Source: Aminidesulfovibrio sp040307135 (GTDB lineage Bacteria > Desulfobacterota > Desulfovibrionia > Desulfovibrionales > Desulfovibrionaceae). From it: 19,604 nucleotides of DNA. Positions 8,041-15,930 of the stretch are shown piece after piece. The stretch lies in contig JAWRKD010000145.1 in the NCBI GenBank assembly GCA_040307135.1, forward strand, positions 1-19,604, in the 5' to 3' direction. Numbering within the stretch: position 1 is the first letter of the stretch; each line of letters opens with the position of its first letter. Under the pieces are notes generated by a model that saw nothing but the letters and a program-made list of their open reading frames with translations, did no database searches and had not been told where the DNA came from. The translations under genes were made by a program, and so were the position numbers.

Positions 8041-9297
8041 CTACAGCGCGGCCGGATGGATGATCTCGCCGGCCACGGCCCCGGCGGCGGCCACGGCGGG
8101 ATTGCAAAGATAGACCTCGGATTCGAGGCTGCCCATGCGGCCCTTGAAGTTGCGGTTGGTGGTGGCCAGGGCGCGTTCGCCCTTGGCCAGGATGCCCATG
8201 TGCCCGCCCAGGCAGGGGCCGCAGGTGGGCGGCCCCACGATGCAGCCGGCCTCCATGAAGGTCTCCAGGAGACCTTCCTTGAGCGCCATGCGCCAGATGT
8301 TCGGGGTGGCGGGCAGGACCACGCAGCGCAGGTTCTTCTTCACCTTGCGGCCCTTGAGCACGGCCGCGGCCTGGCGCAGGTCCTCGATGCGGCCGTTGGT
8401 GCAGGAGCCGATGACGGTCTGGTCCAGGCGCAGGCCCTTGACCGCGCTCACGGGCTTCACGTTGTCCGGCAGGTGCGGGCAGGCGATCTGGGGCTCCATG
8501 CCCGTGGCGTCCAGCCGGATCACGCGCTCGTAGGCCGCGCCCGGGTCCGCGTCCAGGGTCTCGGCGTGGCGGCCCGCAGCCTTGCAGTAGGCCACGGTCT
8601 TGGCGTCCGAGGGGAAGAGCCCCACCTTGCCGCCGGCCTCGATGGCCATGTTGGCCATGGTCATGCGGCCCTCCACCGAGAGCGCGGCGGTAAGCGGACC
8701 GCCGAACTCCAGGGCCTTGTAAAGGGCGCCGGACACGCCGGTCTTGCCGATGACCGCCAGGATGAGATCCTTGGCCCCCACGAAGGGGCCGAGTTCGCCG
8801 GACATCTCCACCCGGATGGTGGGCGGCACCTTGAACCAGGTCTCGCCCAGGACCATGGCCGCGGCGATGTCCGTGGAGCCCATGCCCGTGGCGAAGGCCC
8901 CCAGGCCGCCATAGGTGCAGGTGTGGCTGTCCGCCCCCACCACCACGTCGCCCGGACCCACCAGGCCCAGCTCGGGCAGGAGCGCGTGCTCCACGCCCAC
9001 GTCGCCGCCCTCGTAGTAGTGGGTCACGCCCGTCTCCTGCGCGAATTCGCGCACCACGCGCACCTGCTCGGCCGAGTCGATGTCCTTGTTGGGCGTGAAG
9101 TGGTCGCAGACCAGGGCCACGCGGTCGCGGTCAAAGACCTGCTTCGCGCCCATGGCCCGGAAGGACTTGATGGCCAGCGGGGCGGTGATGTCGTTGGCCA
9201 GGACCAGGCTCACCCGGCAGCGCACGATGCGCCCGGCTTCCGAGGCGTCGTCGTCGGTGTGGGCCTGCAGGATCTTCTCCGCTAAAGTGTTGGGCAT
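8041..9297 (-). CDS. leuC: 3-isopropylmalate dehydratase large subunit
   Basis: The iron-sulfur subunit of isopropylmalate isomerase, an aconitase homologue. From the ATG at 9297 it has 418 residues, matching the LeuC2 type that partners short LeuD. Cluster ligands are C299 (GSCTNGR), C359 and C362 (TCGPCLGG). GADSHTCTYG (121-130) is a conserved active-site stretch. The ATG lies inside the end of leuA, giving a 16-base overlap. A GAGGAG ribosome site inside the leuA coding region supports this start. A longer open frame to 9519 lies wholly inside leuA and is rejected. Confidence 0.97.
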   Translation of the reverse strand: MPNTLAEKILQAHTDDDASEAGRIVRCRVSLVLANDITAPLAIKSFRAMGAKQVFDRDRVALVCDHFTPNKDIDSAEQVRVVREFAQETGVTHYYEGGDVGVEHALLPELGLVGPGDVVVGADSHTCTYGGLGAFATGMGSTDIAAAMVLGETWFKVPPTIRVEMSGELGPFVGAKDLILAVIGKTGVSGALYKALEFGGPLTAALSVEGRMTMANMAIEAGGKVGLFPSDAKTVAYCKAAGRHAETLDADPGAAYERVIRLDATGMEPQIACPHLPDNVKPVSAVKGLRLDQTVIGSCTNGRIEDLRQAAAVLKGRKVKKNLRCVVLPATPNIWRMALKEGLLETFMEAGCIVGPPTCGPCLGGHMGILAKGERALATTNRNFKGRMGSLESEVYLCNPAVAAAGAVAGEIIHPAAL

Positions 9298-10832
9298 TCC
9301 CGTTTCTCCTCTTTGGTCTTCTCCAGGCGGTTCAACGCCGTGATGAAGGCCTGGGCGCTGGCCACCAGCACGTCCTCGCTGGTGCCGCGTCCCACGGCCC
9401 TGAACCCGTTGTCGGCGATGCGCACGGTCACCGCACCCTGGGCGTCGGTGCCGCCCGTGACCGCGTTGACCTGGTAGCGCTCCAGGCTGGGCTTCATGCC
9501 CACCATGCGGCTGATGCACTTGAAGATGGCGTCCACCGGGCCTTCGCCGAAGGCCGAGCCGCGGCGGGTCTCCACGCCGTCGGCGGTGACGAACTCCATG
9601 ACCACCGCGGCGTGCGGCGGCACCCCGCCCGTGGCCGAAAACACGCTCATGTCCTTGAGCCGGTACTTGTCGCGGCGTCGATAGACCTTTTCCAGGACCA
9701 GGGCCTCCACGTCCTCGTCAAAGACCTGCTCCTTCTTGTCCGCCAGCTCCTTCACCGCGCCGAAGACCACGGCCAGTTGGGCGTCGTCCAGGGAATAGCC
9801 CAGCTCCTCGATCTTGCGCTTGATGGCGTGGGAGCCGGAGTGCTTGCCGATGACCATCTCCGTGCCGGAGCGGCCCACGGACTGCGGGGTCATGATCTCG
9901 TAGGTCAGGCGGTTCTTGAGCACGCCGTCCTGGTGGATGCCGGACTCGTGGGCGAAGGCGTTGGGCCCAACGATGGGCTTGTAGGGCGGGATGGGCTGGC
10001 CGATGATCTGCGAGAGCCTGCGGCAGGCCGGGTAGATCTGCTCGGTCTTGATGTTCGTCTCAAAGGGATAGACGTCCGGCCGGGTGTGCATGGCCATGAC
10101 CACCTCTTCCAGGGCCACGTTGCCCGCGCGCTCGCCGATGCCGAGCACCGTGCCCTCCACCTGCCGGGCCCCGGCCCGCACCGCGGCCAGGGTGTTGGCC
10201 ACGGCCAGGCCCAGATCGTTGTGGCAGTGCACGCTGAAGACGACCTTGTCCGCGCCGTCAACGTGTCCCAGGAGGTAGGCGATGAGCTCGGCGTACTCGT
10301 GGGGCTGGATGTAGCCCACGGTGTCCGGGATGTTCAGGACCTTGGCCCCGGCCTTGACCGCCACGGAGCAGACCTTGGCCAAAAACTCCCAGTTGGAGCG
10401 CGAGGCGTCCTCGGCCGAGAACTCCACGTCGGAGGTGTGGCGCACCGCCTGGCGCACGGCCGCGTCGGCCATTTCCAGAACCTGCTCCGGGGTCTTGCGG
10501 AGCTTGTGCTTCATGTGGATGTCGGAGGTGGCCAGGAAGGTATGGATGCGCGGGTTTTTCGCGCCCGCGATGGCCTCCCAGCCGCGGTCGATGTCCTGGG
10601 GCATGGCCCGGCACAGGCCCGCCACCCGGACTTCGCCCACGGCCGCGGCGATGGCCTGCACGGCCTCGAAATCGCCCTGGCTGGCGGCCGGGAACCCGGC
10701 TTCGATGATGTCCACGCCGAGCGCCTCCAGCTGGCGGGCCATGCTCACCTTTTCCTGGGTGTTCATGGTCGCGCCCGGGGACTGCTCGCCGTCACGAAGG
10801 GTGGTATCGAAAACATAGATGCGATCGGACAT
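9282..10832 (-). CDS. leuA: 2-isopropylmalate synthase
   Basis: Condenses 2-oxoisovalerate with acetyl-CoA, the committed step of leucine synthesis. The protein has 516 residues, the full-length form with catalytic TIM barrel and C-terminal LeuA dimer/allosteric domain. Motifs are DTTLRDGEQSPG (residues 9-20, metal and substrate site), the metal-binding HCHNDLG and HESGIHQDG. The C-terminal domain begins after about residue 365 and is normally where leucine feedback inhibition acts. The ATG at 10832 has a strong GGAGG ribosome site. The 38-residue upstream extension in frame is rejected. Overlap with leuC and the 134-base structured gap upstream suggest the leu block may also have its own control. 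Confidence 0.97.
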   Translation of the reverse strand: MSDRIYVFDTTLRDGEQSPGATMNTQEKVSMARQLEALGVDIIEAGFPAASQGDFEAVQAIAAAVGEVRVAGLCRAMPQDIDRGWEAIAGAKNPRIHTFLATSDIHMKHKLRKTPEQVLEMADAAVRQAVRHTSDVEFSAEDASRSNWEFLAKVCSVAVKAGAKVLNIPDTVGYIQPHEYAELIAYLLGHVDGADKVVFSVHCHNDLGLAVANTLAAVRAGARQVEGTVLGIGERAGNVALEEVVMAMHTRPDVYPFETNIKTEQIYPACRRLSQIIGQPIPPYKPIVGPNAFAHESGIHQDGVLKNRLTYEIMTPQSVGRSGTEMVIGKHSGSHAIKRKIEELGYSLDDAQLAVVFGAVKELADKKEQVFDEDVEALVLEKVYRRRDKYRLKDMSVFSATGGVPPHAAVVMEFVTADGVETRRGSAFGEGPVDAIFKCISRMVGMKPSLERYQVNAVTGGTDAQGAVTVRIADNGFRAVGRGTSEDVLVASAQAFITALNRLEKTKEEKRECPTL

Positions 10833-10966
10833 TGTTTTTTCCTCCACTGCCGCCCATCGTCCGATGGGTTTACTCCAGATGCCATGTATTGAGCAACACG
10901 CCGCGGCCCGGACTCCCGGCCCGCTCCGCCGGCGTCCTTGACGCAAGATGTCTGGCGGGGTTCAGG
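10833..10966 (-). other. Structured intergenic region between pssA and leuA
   Basis: The 134 bases contain two inverted repeats. One is a 9-bp GC-rich stem with one mismatch and a 4-base loop (10903-10924). The other is CCCATCG (10853-10859) paired with CGATGGG (10862-10868). Neither is followed by a T run on the minus strand, so they are not standard terminators. A weak promoter-like pair, TTGCTC and TAAACC with an 18-base spacer, lies between the stems on the minus strand. No leader peptide rich in leucine codons and no T-box sequence were recognised. Confidence 0.4.
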
Positions 10967-11728
10967 CTAGGATAGCTTGGGGGTCTCGCGTAGGAGCTTG
11001 GAGCTTCTGCGGGAGAGGTAGAACAGCGTGTAGAGCACGCCGGAGGCGATGTAGCCGAGGAAGAGCAGGAAGCCCAGGGCCCGCGGCCGCGAGGCCACGA
11101 GCACGAAGAGCAGGATGGCCGTGACCATGGAGCTGAAGGGATGGGCCTTCAAAAAGCCGTATTCCTTGAACGAGGCGAAGCGGATGGTGCTGACCATGAG
11201 GAAGGAGAGCACGTAGGCCATGACCAGCACGCCCACGGCCAGGGGCTGTCCCAGCCAGGCCTCGGGGATGTAGGGCGTGAACAGGACCAGGGTGGCCAGG
11301 GTGCAGGCCTGGGCCGGGATGGGCAGGCCGATGAAGAACTTCTTGGAGATGACCTTGGTCTGCACGTTGAAGCGGGCCAGCCGCAGTGCGCCGCAGGCCA
11401 CCAGGAGGAAGGCGGCCATGAGGCCCAGGCGGCCGAACTGCTGGAGCTTCCAGAAGTAGGCCAGCACGGCCGGGGTCACGCCGAAGGCTACCAGGTCGGC
11501 CAGGGAGTCGTACTGCACGCCGAACTCGCTGCTGGTGCCTGTGAGCCGGGCCACCTTGCCGTCCAGGCCGTCCAGGAGCCCGCTGCCCAGGATGGCCAAG
11601 GCGCAGAGCTCGAAACGGCCCTGCACGGCCCAGAGAATGCCCAGGAACCCCACGAACAGGCTGGCCGTGGTGAACAGGTTGGGCAGGATGTACACGCCTT
11701 TGTGGCGCGGCAGGGGTCTTTCGCTCAT
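10967..11728 (-). CDS. pssA: CDP-diacylglycerol-serine O-phosphatidyltransferase
   Basis: Makes phosphatidylserine from CDP-diacylglycerol and serine in the membrane. The 253-residue protein has several hydrophobic helices. The CDP-alcohol phosphotransferase signature D-x2-DG-x2-AR-x8-G-x3-D-x3-D is complete (D53, D56, G57, A60, R61, G70, D74, D78). Family members could in principle make other head groups, but the partner gene psd immediately upstream, 14 bases away, points strongly to serine. The start at 11728 is chosen because it follows the psd stop and has a GGAAG ribosome site. An in-frame upstream extension would overlap psd. Confidence 0.94.
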   Translation of the reverse strand: MSERPLPRHKGVYILPNLFTTASLFVGFLGILWAVQGRFELCALAILGSGLLDGLDGKVARLTGTSSEFGVQYDSLADLVAFGVTPAVLAYFWKLQQFGRLGLMAAFLLVACGALRLARFNVQTKVISKKFFIGLPIPAQACTLATLVLFTPYIPEAWLGQPLAVGVLVMAYVLSFLMVSTIRFASFKEYGFLKAHPFSSMVTAILLFVLVASRPRALGFLLFLGYIASGVLYTLFYLSRRSSKLLRETPKLS

Positions 11729-11742
11729 TGCTTCCGGTCGCT

Positions 11743-12390
11743 TCAGCCCTGACGCTTCACGGCGACCACGGTCTGGCCGGCGAACACCGCGTCGCCGACA
11801 TATACGCTGCAATCGTAACCATCGGGGAGGTAAAGGTCAACTCGGGAGCCGAACTTGATCAGGCCGAACCGCTCGGCGCGCTTGAGCTTGTCGCCCTTTT
11901 CGGCCCAGCACACGATGCGCCGGGCGATGAGCCCAGCGATCTGGACCACGGTAAAGCGCTGGTTGCCCTTGCCCACGATCTCCACCACGTTGCGCTCGTT
12001 GTCCTTGCTGGACTTGTCCAGAGAGGCGTTGAAGAACTTGCCGGGGTGGTAGTGGATGGCCTGGATGGTGCCGGACACGGGCATGCGGTTCACGTGCACG
12101 TCGAAGACATTCATGAACACGCAGATGACCTGGCGGGCCTCGCCGGAGACCGGATCGATCTCGCGGCCGATCTTGATGATCTTGCCGTCGGCCGGGGAGA
12201 CCACGGCCTCGGCGTCCTCGGGCTGCACCCGCTCGGGATCGCGGAAAAAATTGAGCGTCAGGCCGCAGACCACGAGCAGGACCACTGTCATGAACCACCA
12301 GCCCAGCAGGGCGAAAACCAGGGCGCACAGGGCCGTGAACAGGATGTAGGGCAGGCCCTCCAGACTCACGGCCACCGACGGCTTCAGCAT
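11743..12390 (-). CDS. psd: Phosphatidylserine decarboxylase proenzyme
   Basis: Decarboxylates phosphatidylserine to phosphatidylethanolamine. The 215-residue length fits the short PSD-A type, with two N-terminal hydrophobic stretches (residues about 13-29 and 31-47). The proenzyme cleaves itself at the FGS site (180-182), turning S182 into the pyruvoyl cofactor and separating a roughly 34-residue alpha chain. Other conserved elements are SPADGK (65-70) and FDVHVNRMP (96-104), whose Asp and His belong to the self-processing site. The ribosome site GGGGAGGGGA directly precedes the ATG. It is the first gene of the psd-pssA-leu series. Confidence 0.95.
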   Translation of the reverse strand: MLKPSVAVSLEGLPYILFTALCALVFALLGWWFMTVVLLVVCGLTLNFFRDPERVQPEDAEAVVSPADGKIIKIGREIDPVSGEARQVICVFMNVFDVHVNRMPVSGTIQAIHYHPGKFFNASLDKSSKDNERNVVEIVGKGNQRFTVVQIAGLIARRIVCWAEKGDKLKRAERFGLIKFGSRVDLYLPDGYDCSVYVGDAVFAGQTVVAVKRQG

Positions 12391-12492
12391 TCTCCCCTCC
12401 CCACAGCGTTTCCGAATCCCTAACCGGGCCGGGCCTGGAGGTCAACCGCCGGGCCTTTGCAAGACCCGCGGGCCTCGGCTATGCTTTGCGCC

Positions 12493-13494
12493 ATGGACCC
12501 GGTGACCCACGCCGCCACGGGCCTGCTGGCCGCCCAGGCCGCGGGCCGCGCCCTGGGGAAGCCCCGCGGGCTCGTCCCTTTCTGCCTGGCCGCCGCGCTG
12601 TTGCCCGACCTGGACAACTTCGGCTCGGGCGGCGACCCGGGCCGCTACCTCCTCTACCACCGGGCCCTGTCCCACTCGCTGCTGGCCGCGCCGGTCCTGG
12701 CCCTGGCCCTGGCCGGGATATGGAAGGCGCTCCGCCGCGACACGCCCCTGCGCCAGGCCTGGGGCCTGGCCCTGGCCCTGCTCCTGGGCCACCTCTGGCT
12801 GGACTACGTCACGGCCTACGGCACCCAGCTCCTGGCCCCGTTCTCCAGCGCCCGCCTGACCCTGGAGGCCGTGTTCATCATTGATCCGGCGTTCACCGCA
12901 AGCCTGCTGGCCGCGATCCTGGCGGCGCGTCTGCTGCCCGCGGCGCGCACGCGCATCGCCCTGGCGGCCCTGGCCTGGGTCCTGGCCTATCCCCTGCTCT
13001 GCTGGTCCGTGCGCCTGGTCCTGGAGCAGCACCTGGCGCAGCGCCTGCACGAGCGGAGCGAGAGCTTCCAGAGCCTTCGCCTCTCGCCCGAGGCCTTCTC
13101 GCCCTGGTACTGGAAATCCGTAGAGGACCGCGGCGAATCCTACACCCTGGGCCTGGTGCGCGCGCTCGATCCCCTGCCCCGGCCCACGCGGACTTACGCC
13201 AAGGCCGACCGCGCCCTGCTCCGGGACCTGGGCCGCGAAGCGGACATCTTCCGGACCTACGACTGGTTCAGCCTCTACCCGGCCGTGCTGGAGGTCGGCG
13301 ACGGGAACCGCCGCGTGCTCACCTTCCTGGACCTGCGCTTCGTGAGCCTGCATCCCCTGGTTCAGGCCGTGCGCGGGGAGGACCGCATCCCCCTGTTCAG
13401 CCTCACGGCCGTGCTCGATCCCACGGGCCGCCACCTCCTGGGCTACAGCTTCCGCCGCCAGGGCGAACCGGTGCGCGCGCTCCCGGACCGCTGA
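12493..13494 (+). CDS. DUF457/YdjM-like membrane-bound metal-dependent hydrolase
   Basis: A 333-residue membrane protein of the LexA-regulated YdjM/COG1988 type. The N-terminal MDPVTHAATG, LLPDLDN (37-42) and HRALSHS (56-62) motifs carry the conserved His and Asp residues thought to bind metal. GHLWLDYVTAYGTQLLAPFS follows at about residue 100. Four or more hydrophobic segments cover the first 190 residues. The C-terminal 140 residues are soluble-looking and not recognised. Biochemical activity in this family is unproven. The start at 12493 is chosen on the family motif. No clear ribosome site precedes it or the alternative ATG at 12481. Confidence 0.8.
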   Translation: MDPVTHAATGLLAAQAAGRALGKPRGLVPFCLAAALLPDLDNFGSGGDPGRYLLYHRALSHSLLAAPVLALALAGIWKALRRDTPLRQAWGLALALLLGHLWLDYVTAYGTQLLAPFSSARLTLEAVFIIDPAFTASLLAAILAARLLPAARTRIALAALAWVLAYPLLCWSVRLVLEQHLAQRLHERSESFQSLRLSPEAFSPWYWKSVEDRGESYTLGLVRALDPLPRPTRTYAKADRALLRDLGREADIFRTYDWFSLYPAVLEVGDGNRRVLTFLDLRFVSLHPLVQAVRGEDRIPLFSLTAVLDPTGRHLLGYSFRRQGEPVRALPDR

Positions 13495-13495
13495 C

Positions 13496-14362
13496 GTGCT
13501 CTGGTTCTGGCTTTCCCTGCTCACGGCCCTGTCCTCGGCCACGGAATCGGCCGTGGCCAAGCGCTCCTTCTCGGACCTGGACCCCTGGTCCATGAGCGCC
13601 TATCCCCTGGCCTATTCCCTGCCCTTCTTCCTGGGCCTGCTCCTGCTGCGGGGCTTCTCCGGGGTGGAGCCGGGGTTCTGGGCCAGCCAGGCCGTGCTCC
13701 TGCCCCTGAATTCGGCGGGCTATCTCCTGCACATGCGGGCCATCCAGGTCTCGCCCCTGTCCCTGACCATGCCCTTTTTGAGCCTGACCCCGGTCTTCGC
13801 CATCGTCACCGGCCAGCTCCTGCTCGGCGAGACGCCCACCTGGGCCGGGGGCGTGGGCATCGTGGCGGCCACGGCCGGGGGCTACGTGCTCCACATGCGC
13901 AGGGGCCATGGCTCCTTCTGGGCTCCGCTGGCCTCCATCCGGCGCGAGCGAGGAAGCCTGTACATGCTCACGGCGGCCTGCATCTACGGGCTCACGGGCG
14001 TGCTCGGCAAAAAGACCGTGCTCCAGTCCGATCCCCTGTTCGCGGTGTGCGCCACCTTCACGCTCCAGTCCGTCCTGCTCCTGGGCGGCATGGCCCTGGC
14101 CGGGCGGCTGCGGCTGCGGGACCTGGCACGACGGCCCGGCCGGGGACTGGCCGTGGCCGGACTGCTCCTGGCCCACCTCCTCTGCCACTACCAGGCCATC
14201 GCCCTGACCCAGGCCGCCTACATGCTCTCCATCAAGCGTCTCAACGGCCTGTTCGGGACGCTCTGGGGCTGGGCCATGTTCCGGGAGACGGACATGGGCT
14301 TCCGCCTGGCCGGGGCCGGGCTCATGGCCGCCGGAGCGGTGGTTCTGGCGTTCTGGGGCTAG
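13496..14362 (+). CDS. EamA/DMT-superfamily transporter
   Basis: A 288-residue integral membrane protein with about ten hydrophobic helices and an internal duplication, as in drug/metabolite transporters. The first repeat contains a KRSFSDLDP loop and LGETPTWAGGVGI. The second has IYGLTGVLGKKTVL and RETDMGFRLAGAGLM at the corresponding place. Members export or import metabolites, and the substrate here is unknown. The GTG start is one base after the upstream stop with no visible ribosome site, so translation is probably by termination-reinitiation from the DUF457 gene. It converges on the gene at 14369 with a six-base gap. Confidence 0.85.
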   Translation: MLWFWLSLLTALSSATESAVAKRSFSDLDPWSMSAYPLAYSLPFFLGLLLLRGFSGVEPGFWASQAVLLPLNSAGYLLHMRAIQVSPLSLTMPFLSLTPVFAIVTGQLLLGETPTWAGGVGIVAATAGGYVLHMRRGHGSFWAPLASIRRERGSLYMLTAACIYGLTGVLGKKTVLQSDPLFAVCATFTLQSVLLLGGMALAGRLRLRDLARRPGRGLAVAGLLLAHLLCHYQAIALTQAAYMLSIKRLNGLFGTLWGWAMFRETDMGFRLAGAGLMAAGAVVLAFWG

Positions 14363-14368
14363 CCGGGG

Positions 14369-15319
14369 CTAGCTGGGACGGGGCAGCAGGGCGCGGCCCA
14401 GGGGCGTGAGGCAGGCCAGGAACTCCTCGCCCAGGCGGTGCAGGGCCAGGACTTGGTCCCCGCTCACCAATCCCTGGGGACAGCAGTCCTCCAGGTCGCA
14501 GCCGCCCTGAAACCCGTTGCCCTGGGACAGGAACATGGAGACGTTCATCTCCGGGCTATAGACGATGAAGCCCTCGGGAAAGAAAACCGTGTCCCGCAGC
14601 CGTTCGGCGCAGGAGGCCTTGAGCCCGGCCAAAAGGCCCGCGAAGCGGCCGCGGCGCTCGGGCTGGCCGCTGGAGATGAAGGTGAAGGGGCCGCCCGGCA
14701 CCAGCAGGCAGGGGTCCTGCTCCGGCCCGGCCAGGACCACCGGCCCCAGGCCCAGGCTGCGCGCCAGCACCGCGGAACGCCGGAACACCAGAGGGTCGCT
14801 TTCCAGGCCCCAGACCTCGGGCTCGTCAAAGCCGTTGCGCCGGGCCTGGGCCAGGGCGCCGAGCATGAGCAGTCCGGCGCCCGTGCCGATGTCCAGGCCC
14901 AGATAGGGCCTCTCCAGAATCCCGGACGGCAGGCGGTGCAGGGCCACTGCCCGCAGCAGGGCCGCGGCCCGGGGCAGGTCGGCCAGGAAACGCAGGGCCG
15001 GGGCGCACTGGCGCAGGCCGTTCATGACCTCGGCGTCGTCGCCCTCCTCGTTCAGGCTGCGGTGGCGGTGGAACTGCTCGAAGAGCCGGGTGATGTCCGG
15101 CAGGGCCACCACGGCCTCCTGGGCCCCTTCATAGAGGTAGGCAAAAAAGTACTTGGCCGTGAGGTTGAGGAACAGGGCCGGGTCCGTGGCCCGGCGCGGG
15201 TCGCAGAGTTCCTCCAGGTCGCGGGTCAGGGGGCTGCGCCGGTACTGGCCGGGCAGGAGGATCACGGCGTCCTGGGCGGTGTGGCTGGCGGCGCGGGAAG
15301 CTGCGGCGTGGGACGGCAT
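14369..15319 (-). CDS. Putative SAM-binding protein, methyltransferase-like, unknown substrate
   Basis: A 316-residue soluble protein. Residues about 138-165 contain YLGLDIGTGAG, a good Rossmann motif I of class I methyltransferases. VWGLESDP follows about 18 residues later with the acidic residue expected to bind the SAM ribose. No NPPY/DPPY motif for DNA or amine methylation is seen, so neither the target nor actual methylation is established. The N-terminal part (1-135) is helical and not recognised. The ATG at 15319 is supported by GGAGGAG about 9 bases upstream. A GTG at 15376 would add 19 residues without a better ribosome site. Confidence 0.6.
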   Translation of the reverse strand: MPSHAAASRAASHTAQDAVILLPGQYRRSPLTRDLEELCDPRRATDPALFLNLTAKYFFAYLYEGAQEAVVALPDITRLFEQFHRHRSLNEEGDDAEVMNGLRQCAPALRFLADLPRAAALLRAVALHRLPSGILERPYLGLDIGTGAGLLMLGALAQARRNGFDEPEVWGLESDPLVFRRSAVLARSLGLGPVVLAGPEQDPCLLVPGGPFTFISSGQPERRGRFAGLLAGLKASCAERLRDTVFFPEGFIVYSPEMNVSMFLSQGNGFQGGCDLEDCCPQGLVSGDQVLALHRLGEEFLACLTPLGRALLPRPS

Positions 15320-15424
15320 GCGGAACGGCTCCTCCGGTTCAGGGCGGGACAGGCACAATTTTCCCTGCCCGGCCACCTTGCAGGGACCGTACCGGCGCGC
15401 TCCGGATGCGCGGAAACCGTTCGT

Positions 15425-15826
15425 CTAGGCCGCGCGACAGTCCTTTTCGCGGGCCGTCAGGAGTTTTTCATAGGCCCGGCCCCAGCGGCACAGGGCCTTG
15501 AGCACGGGCATGACGCCCTGCCCCAGCTCGGTGAGGGTGTAGTCCACCCGGGGCGGCACCTCGGCGTGGACCCGGCGTAGGACCATGCCGTCGGCCTCCA
15601 GCTCGCGCAGCTGCTGGGTGAGCATCTTCTGGGTGATGCTCGGCATGGATTTGCGGATCTCGCCGAAACGCAGGGTGCCGCGCCGACCCAGGTGATAGAG
15701 GATCACGGGCTTCCACTTCCCGCCGATGATCTGGAGCGTCAGCTCCACGGAACAGGAATAGACCCGGTTGCCCAGGGTCTTGAGCCCGCAGTTGGGCGCC
15801 GTTTCGGATTCCTTGCTCTTCGCCAT
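15425..15826 (-). CDS. HxlR-family winged-helix transcriptional regulator
   Basis: A 133-residue DNA-binding protein. It has the HxlR layout: a conserved N-terminal cysteine C25 in CSVELTLQIIGGKWK, a helix-turn-helix (LRFGEIRKSMPSITQKML), and a wing (VPPRVDYTLTELG). Family members such as YodB and HypR sense quinones, disulfide stress or aldehydes, often through that cysteine, and control reductases encoded next to them. It is divergent from a nitroreductase/flavin-reductase operon, so local control of that operon and itself is likely. The ATG at 15826 has GGAG at 6-7 bases. A TTG at 15838 overlaps that site and is rejected. A second cysteine, C13, is near the N-terminus. Confidence 0.92.
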   Translation of the reverse strand: MAKSKESETAPNCGLKTLGNRVYSCSVELTLQIIGGKWKPVILYHLGRRGTLRFGEIRKSMPSITQKMLTQQLRELEADGMVLRRVHAEVPPRVDYTLTELGQGVMPVLKALCRWGRAYEKLLTAREKDCRAA

Positions 15827-15840
15827 TGGTTTCTCCAAGG

Positions 15841-15892
15841 ATACTATATGACTTTAAGGTGCCTGCTTGCTTTTTCGCACATACTGCATGAA
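15841..15892. promoter_or_regulatory. Candidate HxlR operator pair (ATACTnnATGA repeats)
   Basis: ATACTATATGAC (15841-15852) and ATACTGCATGAA (15881-15892) are direct repeats. They share ATACTnnATGA and are spaced exactly 40 bases start to start, about four helical turns. They lie in the 104-base gap between the HxlR gene and the divergent operon, one by each gene. No strong sigma70 promoter could be assigned in the gap. Confidence 0.4.
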
Positions 15893-15930
15893 ACAAGGGT
15901 CAGTGTAAACCCGAAACCCGGGAGGTTCCC

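Noticed and set aside
7531..9285. Plus-strand open frame of 584 codons opposite leuD and leuC
   Set aside because: Same antisense GC-rich artefact; composition is dominated by G, A, H, V and L with no domain.
9612..10892. Plus-strand open frame of 426 codons opposite leuA
   Set aside because: Antisense shadow of a complete leuA; no ribosome site and no recognisable motif.
14357..14372. Repeated GCTAGC around the convergent stops of the EamA gene and the 14369 gene
   Set aside because: GCTAGC is itself palindromic and contains the stop codons of both genes. The possible stem is short and lacks a T run, so a terminator is not supported.
15363..15385. Inverted repeat CCCTGC/GCAGGG after the HxlR gene, considered as its terminator
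   Set aside because: The stem is only 6 bp with an 11-base loop, and the minus-strand sequence after it is AAAATTG rather than a T run.
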